Below are positions 52,476 to 62,197 of a DNA stretch of 64,000 nt, one piece after another. Position 1 is the first letter of the stretch; each line of letters opens with the position of its first letter. Position numbers and translations under genes: made by a program. The notes below the pieces were generated by a model. That model had not been told where the DNA came from. It made no database searches and saw only the letters and a program-made list of their open reading frames with translations. Location: assembly GCA_002298335.1 (NCBI GenBank), contig DBNK01000003.1, positions 266,508-330,507 of the forward strand. The letters are read 5' to 3'. The stretch is from Thalassolituus sp. UBA674 (GTDB lineage Bacteria; Pseudomonadota; Gammaproteobacteria; Pseudomonadales; Oceanobacteraceae).

Positions 52476-52777
52476 GCTGGATCACCTCAGAGATCAGACG
52501 TCCGACATTCCCTGTCAGCTCAGAGTTATTGTTAGTTTCCAGCGGATATTACGGTGTTTTTTGACATTTTGCATATGTCAATCGGCCATATGAGCCGCAT
52601 TTATTTTGGCTCGCAGTGATACTTTTGTAGTCTGAAAAGGAGAGGGGGCGTCAGGAATCTGGCTACAGGCCCTGCCATCTGTGAGGTTAGCGTCGTTGAC
52701 TGGTGCGTCAGAAGAGGGGGTGCGGAAAAACAAAAAACGCCTGATAAAACAGGCGTTAAGAAAAGAATTTTCTGGAA
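52476..52777. other. Intergenic region between the two paralogues
   Basis: A 302-base gap. Its right end holds the terminator of the upstream paralogue; the remainder should hold the promoter of paralogue A. I found no further gene and no convincing -35/-10 pair. Confidence 0.5.
52731..52756 (-). terminator. Terminator of paralogue B
   Basis: On the minus strand stem ACGCCTG-TTTTAT-CAGGCGT followed by TTTTTTG, 21 bases past the stop codon. It suggests the two paralogous genes have separate transcripts. Confidence 0.85.
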
Positions 52778-54001
52778 TCAGCAGCCTTTTGAGCGGCCTA
52801 CGCAGGTATTAACCCGTTGAACCCCGCTCAGACCTTCATAAAGATCCAGTACCAGGGGGTACTTGATATCGCCGCTGGCAGTCATGTATTTGGCTGAGTT
52901 CAGGTAAGCGCCGCGTTCAGTCCATACACGGGTTGCTCCGGAAATGCCGGAAAAATCTTCCCAAGGCACAACTTCACTCTGCAGGGAGACAAACAGACCA
53001 CGGGCACCGTTATCGGTGAAGTTATCGTCGCTGCTGTCGGCATCATTTACGCCAATATAGATGCTGTCATAGATACTGATTGGAAAGCATGTTGTAACAC
53101 CGGAGGCAACGCAGTTATCTGCCACCGCCAGTAGTTCAATGATCCCACGCAGGCCGTTATCCGGGTCGGTGGTGGTGAAGTAATCGCCGTTTTTGATACC
53201 GGCCCAGGATGCACGCTTAATGTACATCGCACGGATCTGGCCATCGGAATCGGCCGGAATCGGTTCGCCATCAGCTCCGTTCAGCAGGTTAAGCTCCGAC
53301 TCCATCAGAGTACCGCCCGCAATAGCGAGAGCAAGACAGTCAAACCAGCTGCCGGTATTGGTATCGACACAGGCATTCTGGTAAGCCACATCGGCGGTAC
53401 CGATAACTTTACCTTCAAAGGTACCGGTGAGGGAGATCAGATCAGCTGACAGATCGCCGTAGGCGGCTTCGGCACCAATGCGCACACCAGCGATACGACG
53501 CACACCACTCCCATCGACCGCGTAAGCCAGTTCTATATAGGGGTTGTGGATGTTGAAGGGAACAACCACCGGGTTGTCACCGAAGGCGTCGTCAATACGC
53601 CCCAGTCCCAGGTTATCCAGCTGCAGATCAGAGTCATTGACCTTAACGGCGCCATTTTCATCGAGTTGGTAGTTCCAGTTACGGTCACCGTTACTGGCAA
53701 AGGATACATCGATCAGCGGAGCTGTACCTTCCGAGCCGAAGGAGCGCTCAAAGGTCCCCAGTTTGACCGAATCAGCATTGGCCTGAATCTCAATATCAAC
53801 GCCAAGGTTGATCTTGGAAAACTCAAAGTTGCCGTAAGTACCGTCGGAATAGGACGACGTATCAACGGTAATAAAGGCCTGGCCGGTAACATTGCCGAGC
53901 TCGCTGTCGCCCAGTGCCTGCATGGCAGAAGCCTGGGTGGCGAACGACAGGGTCAGGATGGCAGCGGTTGTTGTTATTATTGTTCGCACTCTGCACCTCA
54001 T
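52778..54001 (-). CDS. Secreted six-Cys TGQAF-type protein, paralogue B
   Basis: 407 residues with signal peptide (TIITTTAAILTLSFATQASA) and then LGDSELGNVTGQAFITVDTS. Colinear with paralogue A over its whole length: shared GVDIEIQANADSVKLGTFER-like, LDNLGLGRIDDAFGDNP-like and VPFNIHNPYIELAYAVD blocks, the same six cysteine positions, and the same end VNTCVGRSKGC. The pair arose by tandem duplication. The function of either is unknown. Confidence 0.75.
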   Translation of the reverse strand: MRCRVRTIITTTAAILTLSFATQASAMQALGDSELGNVTGQAFITVDTSSYSDGTYGNFEFSKINLGVDIEIQANADSVKLGTFERSFGSEGTAPLIDVSFASNGDRNWNYQLDENGAVKVNDSDLQLDNLGLGRIDDAFGDNPVVVPFNIHNPYIELAYAVDGSGVRRIAGVRIGAEAAYGDLSADLISLTGTFEGKVIGTADVAYQNACVDTNTGSWFDCLALAIAGGTLMESELNLLNGADGEPIPADSDGQIRAMYIKRASWAGIKNGDYFTTTDPDNGLRGIIELLAVADNCVASGVTTCFPISIYDSIYIGVNDADSSDDNFTDNGARGLFVSLQSEVVPWEDFSGISGATRVWTERGAYLNSAKYMTASGDIKYPLVLDLYEGLSGVQRVNTCVGRSKGC

Positions 54002-54210
54002 AAGATCAGTGTGGCGTTAAAACAGAACTGGTAATCAGTATATGACTGTATTGTTCATGATACGGTGTCAGCTTGTTGATGACATGTGGCAAATTGTAAT
54101 CTTGTGGTCAGGACTAGGTAAATTTGCGTATTTGGCAGTCTGAAACCCCTATGAAATCATCCCTAATCATGATCAACAGGACAAGAAATCTCGTACTTGA
54201 TCGGAACGCG

Positions 54211-56061
54211 TCAGGGCTGTTGGCTCAATCTGTCATATATAGCTTGTGTTGAGGGAAGAACCCTGAGAATTTCAGTTTCATACCTGCGCCACTTACCGGC
54301 TTCCGGCAGGGTATCGGTATAACGCGAAGGTGGCAGATTATGACCGCAGCGTTCCTGAAGTTCGCTGGTCATGCTTAACCCCGAAAAAGACAGGATTTTC
54401 TGCACTGTTCCGCCCGGGTTCTGACACAGATCTGAATAGCTGATCCGCAGTTGTTGTGAAGGGTGAATTTTCTTCAGGTCTTCGAGAATGATGCGGTTTG
54501 TTGCCTCCCATTGAAAGGCGGCAATCTCCGGCAGCGGACGACCGTTAAGTGCCTGCCATCCTGGGGGTAAAAGGAGTGACCAGGGGCCTTTCCTGCCGGG
54601 CAGGCTGGGGTAAGTTACCCAGTTCCCCTTGTTCCAGGCGTTCATGATGCTGGCGATGTTTTCTTCAGGGCTGCGCCACAGATGTACGAACAGAGCATCC
54701 GGAAAAAGGGCTTTCAGCAAAGGAATGCGCAAGGCGTTTTTGGGCGTTTTTTCCAACCAGCGGACATTGGCATGACCGCTCAGCTTTTCCCCTTTGTGGT
54801 TTCTGAGGCGTTGCGCAACAGACTGCAGCAAGGCTTGGCCCCGGGCCTGAGTCAGAGCACTGGCATCCAGCCGGTTTGAATCCACCGCTCCGGTTTCCGG
54901 TTGCCAGTCCGGGAACTGTTCAATCAGCCAGTGTGCTTCGCCACCCAGGGTCCAGAGTTCAGGGCTGACCGCCAGTGTTTCGAACAACAGGGTACTGCCG
55001 CTTCTGGGAGCTGCGACAATGAAAACCGGTCGGGGCAGACGCAGGCTTAATAACGGCTGCTTTGCGGGCGGTGTCGCTGCTCCGGCGCGGGAACCCGCTG
55101 CAGAGGCTTTATCAGCCTCTCCCTGCAGCAGGTAGCTGATCAGACCGGACTTAACGGCCAGAATGGCATCGATGCCATTGCTCTGCAGTGGCACAGATTC
55201 GCCGACGGCCTGAAGGCCACTGAATACCTGATCCCGCAGTTGCCGGTAGGCAGTCCATGATTCTGGCGCATCGCGGTATTGTGACCAGAGTTCCTGCCAG
55301 TCCTGTATCAGCCGGGTCAACAGAGTCTTCCACTGATGAACAGCGGGCGTATCGGCAGTGGGAAGGTCTCTGAGGTAGTTTCCCGCGAGCAGTTCAACTT
55401 CACTGGCGGCCATGACGGTATGTATTTTCCCGCGTTCGGTTTTCAGTGGCAGTGCAGGAGCCTGTTCATTCCATGACAGGCTGTGGTAGTCGCTGTTCTT
55501 TCGCAGAGCCGCTTTTCCGACGGTACAGTCATCCAGTGAGCCCAGCAGTTTACTGTTGCCTGTGGTGTCGGCGACCAGATGGATGCGGGTGATGTCACTG
55601 TGGTTATTCACCTGGTGCGGGCGCCAGTTATCAAAGGTCCAGACACTGCCAGCCTCCATGTGTACTGTCTGGTCGTCACACTGAAACTCAACATCCGGAT
55701 GGGTAAAAACCGGCATGTGAAAGCGCATCCGGTTGCGCCAGTGATAACTCACGTCGGAATGCGGTGGGACCTTTGCCCCCGGGGCCAGTCGCATCAGGCG
55801 CGAGCGACTCCAGACCAGACCCAGCTGCGCCAGAACCTGGCGTACATAGGGCATCTGTTGCAGCCAGCGCGTTGGCTGCATGTCTCCGACCATGTCATCG
55901 TTTTCGCCACCACCGGCGGAAATCAGACGCACCGATGAGTTGCCGGCGTAACCGGTCGGGTGCGCATTCCATGCTTCTTCCGGCAGAGCTTCCACTTCCT
56001 GCTGCAGTCTCTGGACATCCAGTGTCAGTGGCAGGCGGTAGAAGGGTTCCGGTAGTTTCAT
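54211..56061 (-). CDS. Aspartyl/asparaginyl beta-hydroxylase-sulfotransferase fusion
   Basis: 616 residues with two domains. Residues ~20-170 are an Asp/Asn beta-hydroxylase-like cupin: PPHSDVSYHWRNRMRFHMPV with H101 and the second iron ligand H149 in RPHQVNN, and R159 in DITRIHLVAD. Residues ~340-610 are a sulfotransferase: PAPS-binding RPVFIVAAPRSGSTLLFETL (351-358 is the loop) and LWRSPEENIASIMNAW (3'-phosphate site). The product of hydroxylation could be sulfated by the second domain; the acceptor is unknown. Cytosolic by lack of signal peptide. The gene ends the block inserted before csiV. Confidence 0.85.
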   Translation of the reverse strand: MKLPEPFYRLPLTLDVQRLQQEVEALPEEAWNAHPTGYAGNSSVRLISAGGGENDDMVGDMQPTRWLQQMPYVRQVLAQLGLVWSRSRLMRLAPGAKVPPHSDVSYHWRNRMRFHMPVFTHPDVEFQCDDQTVHMEAGSVWTFDNWRPHQVNNHSDITRIHLVADTTGNSKLLGSLDDCTVGKAALRKNSDYHSLSWNEQAPALPLKTERGKIHTVMAASEVELLAGNYLRDLPTADTPAVHQWKTLLTRLIQDWQELWSQYRDAPESWTAYRQLRDQVFSGLQAVGESVPLQSNGIDAILAVKSGLISYLLQGEADKASAAGSRAGAATPPAKQPLLSLRLPRPVFIVAAPRSGSTLLFETLAVSPELWTLGGEAHWLIEQFPDWQPETGAVDSNRLDASALTQARGQALLQSVAQRLRNHKGEKLSGHANVRWLEKTPKNALRIPLLKALFPDALFVHLWRSPEENIASIMNAWNKGNWVTYPSLPGRKGPWSLLLPPGWQALNGRPLPEIAAFQWEATNRIILEDLKKIHPSQQLRISYSDLCQNPGGTVQKILSFSGLSMTSELQERCGHNLPPSRYTDTLPEAGKWRRYETEILRVLPSTQAIYDRLSQQP

Positions 56062-56068
56062 ACAGAGG

Positions 56069-56803
56069 TTATTCCGCTTGTCCGCTGGTATCAGTAGCAG
56101 TTTCTGCAGGTGCCTCTTCGTCTTCCACTGGGGTGACCTGAATCAGTATTCCCAGCAGTGGGTGATCGAGGTAGTGAATTTCATTACTGCGCATGCGGCG
56201 GCTGCGGTTGATGTGGGCAGCACGTACAGGCAGCCACTGGCGCTCTGCTGAGTAGGGGTTGTCCGGATCATCGGCATAGCCTTGTACAAACTGCTGGAGG
56301 TTCAGGTCCGGGGTAATGTGCAGAAAGCGGCTTTTATGCAGACGGATACTGCCGCTGACTTCGGTCATGATGCCGTTTTTCTCATCGGTTGCTTCGACCG
56401 TATGCTCAATGGCGTTGTCTTCGTCCTGAATCTTCTCGAGCCAGGCCTGATGCCAGAGTACTTTCATGTCCTGACGGTAATTAATGCGCTGCGAGGCAGA
56501 CTGAAAATCCAGCCCGGCGGCGGGTTTGATCAGTACTTCTTCGGGGGTGATTTCTTCCGGAGTTTCCTCTGTGAGCTTGTCGGAGTCACTGTCAGTAAGA
56601 AGAATGTCTTCCGTTCCAAGAAGTGCGTCCTCTTCAAAGCGGCTGCCATCGTCAGGCTCTTCCAGTGTCACAGGCCATTGCTCATGAGACGCGCTGTTTT
56701 CGTCAAAGAAACCGATCAGAACCACTTCAACGCGGTAGAAGTCGGTGGCGCTGGCCGTGAGGCTGAAAGTCAGGCCCAGCAGGGCGGTGAAGAGAGTCCT
56801 CAC
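56069..56803 (-). CDS. csiV: CsiV-family periplasmic protein
   Basis: 244 residues with a signal peptide (MRTLFTALLGLTFSLTASA). The mature start DFYRVEVVLIGFFDENS, the acidic middle and the later LEKIQDEDNAIEHTVE-like and SGSIRLHKSRFLHITPDLNL parts match the CsiV family (PF10972), reported as a peptidoglycan-binding protein in Shewanella. It sits after mfd as in pseudomonads (PA3003) and its start overlaps the mfd stop by four bases. Confidence 0.82.
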   Translation of the reverse strand: MRTLFTALLGLTFSLTASATDFYRVEVVLIGFFDENSASHEQWPVTLEEPDDGSRFEEDALLGTEDILLTDSDSDKLTEETPEEITPEEVLIKPAAGLDFQSASQRINYRQDMKVLWHQAWLEKIQDEDNAIEHTVEATDEKNGIMTEVSGSIRLHKSRFLHITPDLNLQQFVQGYADDPDNPYSAERQWLPVRAAHINRSRRMRSNEIHYLDHPLLGILIQVTPVEDEEAPAETATDTSGQAE

Positions 56804-59800
56804 AGGTTGGGGTCCTTCTGCAGGTCAGTCAGTATCTGATCAATGGTACGGAAGCGCGATTCGGTTTCACCCATGTTGGCGAAAAAGCGCAGTGAGTTGC
56901 CATCGTCGAGTTTAAAGCTGTCAGGGCGGATTTGCACCAGCCGGATCAGGGTGAAAGGGTTGATCTCCGTATCACGGCGGAATTCAATGCGGCCCTGATT
57001 GTCGTTCGCGGTGAGCTTGGCAATACCCAGAGGTTCCAGGCGGAACTTAAGGGAGGTCAGGCGGAACAGGTTTTTCACCTGCTCCGGCAGCAGGCCGAAG
57101 CGGTCGATCATTTCGACCTGCAGTTCCTGCAGGGCCTGATCACCGGAGGCGCTGGCAATGCGCTTGTACAGAATCAGACGGGTGTTCACATCCGGCAGGT
57201 AGTCATCCGGAATCAGCGCAGGGATATTGAGGTTCACCTCGGCATGGCCTGACTGTGTGAAGTCGATGTCCGGTGATTTGCCGGAGCGCATGGCGCGTAC
57301 CGCCTGTTCCAGCATTTCCATATAAAGCGTAAACCCGATGGTTTCGATCTGACCGGACTGTTCGTCACCTAAGAGCTCACCGGCACCGCGGATTTCAAGG
57401 TCGTGGGTGGCCAGCATAAAGCCGGCGCCGAGATCCTGTGAGGCGGCGATGGCATCCAGGCGTTTTTCGGCATCTTTGGTCAGCTGCTTTGGCGGTGTTA
57501 GCAGGTAAGCATAGGCCTGATGGTGAGAGCGTCCGACCCGGCCACGTAACTGATGCAGCTGGGCCAGGCCGAACTTATCTGCACGTTCGATAATGATAGT
57601 GTTGGCTGAGGGTACGTCGATACCGGTCTCGATAATGGTGGTACAGACCAGCACGTTAAAGCGCTTGTGGTAGAAGTCGCTCATCACCGATTCCAGCTCA
57701 CGCTCGGACATCTGTCCGTGGGCAACGCCGATGCGCGCTTCGGGAATGGCTTCGCTCAGGTCGCGCGCGGTTTTCTCGATGGTCTTCACTTCGTTGTGCA
57801 GGAAATACACCTGACCGCCACGCAGAATTTCCCTCAGCACGGCTTCTTTGATGGTGGTGTCGTCACTCTGACGCACGAAGGTTTTCACCGACAGGCGTTT
57901 GGCCGGGGGGGTGGCGATGATCGACAGGTCGCGGATGCTGGCCATGGCCATGTTCAGTGTCCGCGGAATCGGCGTGGCCGTCAGGGTCAGGATGTCCACT
58001 TCGGCCCGCAGGGATTTGATTTTCTCTTTCTGGGCCACACCAAAGCGATGTTCTTCGTCGATGATGAGCAGACCTAGCTGATCAAACTGCACGTCTTTCT
58101 GCAGCAGTTTATGAGTGCCGACCACAATGTCGGTCTTGCCCTCCAGCATGCGCGACAGGGCCGCCTGGGTTTCTTTGGCGGAATTAAAACGCGACAACAC
58201 ATCGACTTTCACGGGCCATTCGGCAAAGCGGTCGGCAAAGTTCTGATAATGCTGCTGTGCGAGCAGGGTGGTTGGCACCAGAACGGCCACCTGCTTGCCG
58301 CTCTGGACCGCAAGGAAGGCCGCACGCATGGCCACTTCGGTCTTACCGAAGCCGACGTCACCACACACCAGCCTATCCATGGGGCGTGGTGAACACATGT
58401 CGCCGATGACGGCTTCAATGGCTGATTGCTGGTCCGGGGTTTCTTCGTAGGGGAAACCCGCCGCGAAACGTTCGTAGTCTTCATCCGGGTCAGAGAAAGC
58501 AAACCCCTGCCGTGCCTGACGGCGCGCATAGATGTCCAGCAGTTCGGCCGCCGTATCGCGGATTTTCTCGGCTGCTTTGCGTTTGGCGGCAGACCATTTA
58601 TCGGTCCCCAGTTTGTTCACCGGGGCGCTGTCGGCCTCGGCGCCACCATAGCGGGATATGAGATGCAGGCTGGAGACCGGTACATACAGCTTGTCGTTAC
58701 CGGCGTACTGCAACACCAGGAATTCGTTTACCTGGCCACCGGCTTCCAGCGTCTGCAGGCCCAGATAGCGGCCAACGCCGTGATCCAGATGCACGACCGG
58801 TGTGCCTTCCTGCAGTTCGGCCAGGTCACGCACCATGTTTTCGCTGTCGGTCTTCTGCTTCTGGCGGCGACGGGTCTGGCGGATGCGCTGACCGAACAGT
58901 TCATTCTCTGTCACCAGATGCAGATCGTTGGTGATGCTCGAGCCTTTCTCCAGCGGCGCGATGGTCAATGCTACCGGGGCATCACCTGAGGTGAAATCTG
59001 ACCAGTCGTCCAGCTCGGCGGGCTTGAGGCCGATACGGGCAAACATGTCCTTCAGGGCCTCGCGGCGGCCGGCGGATTCGGCACAGATCAGCACACGTCC
59101 AGGACTCGGCGTCAGCCAGGTCTGCAGCCTCTGCAGTGGTTGCTCAAGACGCGAGTCGACACTCAGGTCGGGCAGGGAGCGGCTGCCGAAGCGCACGGTG
59201 CCGATTTTATCGGTGTCTTCCGTCTGCCATTGCACACGCGGATATTCATTCAGTCCGCTGAATAACTCCTCGGTTGTCAGAAACAGGTGGGCAGGTGGTA
59301 CCAGCGGGCGACGGATGTCGTGACGGCGGTTCTCATAACGGCTCAGCAGATCTTTGCGGAACTGCGTAGCGGCCTGCTCAATGCCTGCATCATGAATCAG
59401 CAGGGTATTACGTGGCAGGTGGTCAAACAGGCTGCCGAGCGGGTCGGTGAAAAACAGCGGCAGGTAATATTCGATACCGCCGGGGGCAATGCCCTGAGTG
59501 ACATCCGTATAGATGCTGCAGGCCTTCGGATCCTGCTCAAAAAAGTCAAACCAGCGGGCTTTGAACGTACGGATGGCACTCTTATCGAGCGGAAATTCCC
59601 GCGCCGGCAGGATACGGATATTGCTGGTCTTATAAACAGTGCGTTGGGTATCCGGGTCAAAAGTACGCAGGGATTCGATTTCGTCATCAAAGAGTTCGAT
59701 CCGGAACGGCAGTGCCTGTCCCATGGGGAAGATATCCATGATCGAGCCACGCACCGCGAACTCGCCGTGTTCGTACACAGTATCGACACACTGATAACCG

Positions 59801-60246
59801 GCATTTTCCAGCTGCAGTCGGGTGTTGTTCACATCAAAGGTCTGACCTTTGTCCAGCACAAAGCTCTGGCCCTGATAAAAAGCCGCCGGTGGCAGACGGT
59901 GCAGCAGGGTGGTGACTGGCAGGATCAGTACGGCCTGCGTGAGTTCCTGCAGTTGACTCAGGGTGGCAATACGCTGGGAGATGATGTCCTGATGGGCGGA
60001 GAAGACGTCATAGGGCAGGGTTTCCCAGTCGGGAAAGTGCAGCACGTTGAGCTCTGCATCAAAAAAACGTATTTCTTCATCCAGCCGCAGGGCTATACCT
60101 GTATCCGGTGTGATAATCAACGTCAGGCCGCTGTGTGCCCGGGCACTCTGCGCAATGGCCAGGGCCTGTGCAGCACCCTCCAGTTCTACCCAATAGCGGC
60201 GTTCACCTGCGCGGGCAGGCACTTCAGGGGTAAAAGGGCTGGGCAT
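56800..60246 (-). CDS. mfd: Transcription-repair coupling factor Mfd
   Basis: 1148 residues, full length. Domains in order: UvrB-like N-terminus (LIITPDTGIALRLDEE, FPDWETLPYDVFSAHQDII), RNA polymerase-interacting region (TPVVHLDHGVGRYLGLQTL), superfamily-2 helicase with Walker A GDVGFGKTEVAMRAAF, DEEH box LLIIDEEHRFGV, TATPIPRTLNMA, and the TRG/D7 C-terminal region. It displaces stalled RNA polymerase and recruits UvrA. ATG 60246. Confidence 0.97.
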   Translation of the reverse strand: MPSPFTPEVPARAGERRYWVELEGAAQALAIAQSARAHSGLTLIITPDTGIALRLDEEIRFFDAELNVLHFPDWETLPYDVFSAHQDIISQRIATLSQLQELTQAVLILPVTTLLHRLPPAAFYQGQSFVLDKGQTFDVNNTRLQLENAGYQCVDTVYEHGEFAVRGSIMDIFPMGQALPFRIELFDDEIESLRTFDPDTQRTVYKTSNIRILPAREFPLDKSAIRTFKARWFDFFEQDPKACSIYTDVTQGIAPGGIEYYLPLFFTDPLGSLFDHLPRNTLLIHDAGIEQAATQFRKDLLSRYENRRHDIRRPLVPPAHLFLTTEELFSGLNEYPRVQWQTEDTDKIGTVRFGSRSLPDLSVDSRLEQPLQRLQTWLTPSPGRVLICAESAGRREALKDMFARIGLKPAELDDWSDFTSGDAPVALTIAPLEKGSSITNDLHLVTENELFGQRIRQTRRRQKQKTDSENMVRDLAELQEGTPVVHLDHGVGRYLGLQTLEAGGQVNEFLVLQYAGNDKLYVPVSSLHLISRYGGAEADSAPVNKLGTDKWSAAKRKAAEKIRDTAAELLDIYARRQARQGFAFSDPDEDYERFAAGFPYEETPDQQSAIEAVIGDMCSPRPMDRLVCGDVGFGKTEVAMRAAFLAVQSGKQVAVLVPTTLLAQQHYQNFADRFAEWPVKVDVLSRFNSAKETQAALSRMLEGKTDIVVGTHKLLQKDVQFDQLGLLIIDEEHRFGVAQKEKIKSLRAEVDILTLTATPIPRTLNMAMASIRDLSIIATPPAKRLSVKTFVRQSDDTTIKEAVLREILRGGQVYFLHNEVKTIEKTARDLSEAIPEARIGVAHGQMSERELESVMSDFYHKRFNVLVCTTIIETGIDVPSANTIIIERADKFGLAQLHQLRGRVGRSHHQAYAYLLTPPKQLTKDAEKRLDAIAASQDLGAGFMLATHDLEIRGAGELLGDEQSGQIETIGFTLYMEMLEQAVRAMRSGKSPDIDFTQSGHAEVNLNIPALIPDDYLPDVNTRLILYKRIASASGDQALQELQVEMIDRFGLLPEQVKNLFRLTSLKFRLEPLGIAKLTANDNQGRIEFRRDTEINPFTLIRLVQIRPDSFKLDDGNSLRFFANMGETESRFRTIDQILTDLQKDPNL

Positions 60247-60467
60247 TGTGTCTCCACCGGAATTGCAGGGGCGGCTAGTGTAGCCAATGAAGGAAGTGCT
60301 TTACAGTACCGGGGGTGCCGCCCGCTCTCCGAGGGGCATAACGTGCCGTGGTTCCGTTTCCCGGTATGCCGGGAATTTGAGAAACGGTCTCAGAATCGGC
60401 ATAATACCGCCCGATTATTTTGACCCCCGATTTGACTCGACTCTTTTGACCCAAAAAAGGTGAACCC

Positions 60468-61916
60468 GTGAGCCAAGACATGCGTGATTCCTGCCTGCAG
60501 GACTGGATGGATCGTGAAACACTCGCTGAATCCATGATTCCAATGATCGGTAGCCTCTACCGTAAGAAAAGCATCATCTCTTCCATCTATGGCCGCCCGG
60601 TCATCAACCGCTCTGTTATCGACCTGCTGAAAGCACACCGTTTTGTGCGTCACATGGAAAATACCGAGCTGTCGGTACAGGAAACCTTCCCGATTCTCGA
60701 AGCCCTGACCAAGATGGAAGTGGCTCACGCCCGCATCGATCTGGGTAAACTGGCGGTTAAATTCCGTGAATCCGGCAGCAGCGATCTTAACGCTTTCCTG
60801 CAGGAAGAGCTGGCTGAGATCACTGGTAAAGAAGCAACTCAGCCACTGAACAGCGATGTGGTTCTGTACGGTTTCGGCCGTATCGGCCGTCTGCTGGCGC
60901 GTATTCTGATTGAAAAAGAAGGTGGCGGTAATGACCTGCGCCTGCGTGCCATCGTGGTTCGCCGCGGTAAAGGTGACGATCTGGTGAAGCGTGCTTCCCT
61001 GCTGCGTCGTGACTCAGTGCACGGTACTTTCAGAGGCAGCATCAGCATCGATCATGAAAACGAAGCGCTGATCGCCAACGGTACATACATCAAGATCATC
61101 TACGCCAACGACCCGGCGGCGATTGATTACACTCAATACGGCATCAACAACGCTCTGGTGATTGATAACACCGGTGTATGGCGTGATGAAGCTGGCCTGT
61201 CCCAGCACCTGCAGGCTAAAGGTGTTGCCCGCGTTCTGCTGACTGCTCCGGGCAAAGGCGATCTGAAAAACATCGTATACGGTATCAACAACGATCAGAT
61301 CACCGCAGACGACAAGATTCTGACCGCTGCATCCTGTACCACCAACGCGATTACGCCAGTACTGAAAGTGATGAACGATCAGTACGGTATTGAGAATGGT
61401 CACGTTGAAACTGTTCACTCTTACACCAACGACCAGAACCTGATCGACAACTACCACAAAGGTGACCGTCGTGGCCGTTCTGCACCGCTGAACATGGTGA
61501 TCACTGAGACCGGTGCAGCCTCTGCCGTTGCAAAGGCTCTGCCAGAACTGAAAGGTCTGCTGACCGGTAACGCCATCCGTGTTCCGACTCCGAATGTGTC
61601 CATGGCCATTCTGTCCCTGAACCTGAAGAAAGACGTCACTGTTGAAGAAGTGAATGACTTCCTGCGCGATCAGTCCCTGCATTCTGAACTGCAGAAACAG
61701 ATCGAATGGGTGAACTCTCCGGAAGTGGTTTCTACCGACTTCGTTGGCAACAGCCATGCCGGTATCGTCGATGCCAAAGCCACTATCGTGAATGGCAACC
61801 GCGTGAACCTGTATGTCTGGTACGACAACGAGTACGGTTACAGCCGTCAGGTGGTGCGCGTAGCGCAGCAGGTCTGCGGAGTGATTTATCCGACGTTCCC
61901 CAAGCGCGGAAACTGA
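60468..61916 (+). CDS. gap: Long-type glyceraldehyde-3-phosphate dehydrogenase
   Basis: 482 residues, with about 125 residues before the Rossmann fold (VVLYGFGRIGRLLARIL), as in the long gammaproteobacterial form next to mfd (PA3001 in P. aeruginosa). The catalytic cysteine is in ILTAASCTTNAITPVL, and the substrate region holds VHSYTNDQNLIDNYHKGDRR, RSAPLNMVITETGAA and IRVPTPNVSMAIL. Converts glyceraldehyde-3-P and NAD(P)+ to 1,3-bisphosphoglycerate. GTG 60468 start; divergent from mfd. Confidence 0.93.
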   Translation: MSQDMRDSCLQDWMDRETLAESMIPMIGSLYRKKSIISSIYGRPVINRSVIDLLKAHRFVRHMENTELSVQETFPILEALTKMEVAHARIDLGKLAVKFRESGSSDLNAFLQEELAEITGKEATQPLNSDVVLYGFGRIGRLLARILIEKEGGGNDLRLRAIVVRRGKGDDLVKRASLLRRDSVHGTFRGSISIDHENEALIANGTYIKIIYANDPAAIDYTQYGINNALVIDNTGVWRDEAGLSQHLQAKGVARVLLTAPGKGDLKNIVYGINNDQITADDKILTAASCTTNAITPVLKVMNDQYGIENGHVETVHSYTNDQNLIDNYHKGDRRGRSAPLNMVITETGAASAVAKALPELKGLLTGNAIRVPTPNVSMAILSLNLKKDVTVEEVNDFLRDQSLHSELQKQIEWVNSPEVVSTDFVGNSHAGIVDAKATIVNGNRVNLYVWYDNEYGYSRQVVRVAQQVCGVIYPTFPKRGN

Positions 61917-61922
61917 TTAAGA

Positions 61923-61953
61923 AAAGGCCGTTGATCTCAACGGCCTTTTTTTG
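61923..61953 (+). terminator. Rho-independent terminator after gap
   Basis: Stem AAGGCCGTTG/CAACGGCCTT with loop ATCT followed by TTTTTGAC, seven bases past the stop. Confidence 0.93.
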
Positions 61954-62197
61954 ACTATGCTGGGTACTGTGATTGCGCGACTGCACATCTTTGTCAGGGA
62001 AACTTACATAAACACCTGTCAGTTGGTGGATTAAAGTCAGGCCGGTCATTATACTTAGCGCGATTTTTTTACTTAGAAATGGGCGAGTATTCCATTTCAT
62101 CATTTCGGCAACGGCGCCTCTTTCCCTTGTAACGGTCGGAGACTGATCGCTGGTCTGATGTTGGATGCTACAAGCTCAACGTGATTAGGCGAGGCGT

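Noticed and set aside
52400..53990. N-terminal ...SELGNVTGQA of the paralogues resembles a double-glycine bacteriocin leader
   Set aside because: Both proteins have ordinary signal peptides before this stretch and are ~400 residues long; the motif is the normal start of this secreted family.
59287..60423. 378-codon frame opposite mfd
   Set aside because: Shadow of a real gene on the other strand; composition and lack of motifs show it is not coding.
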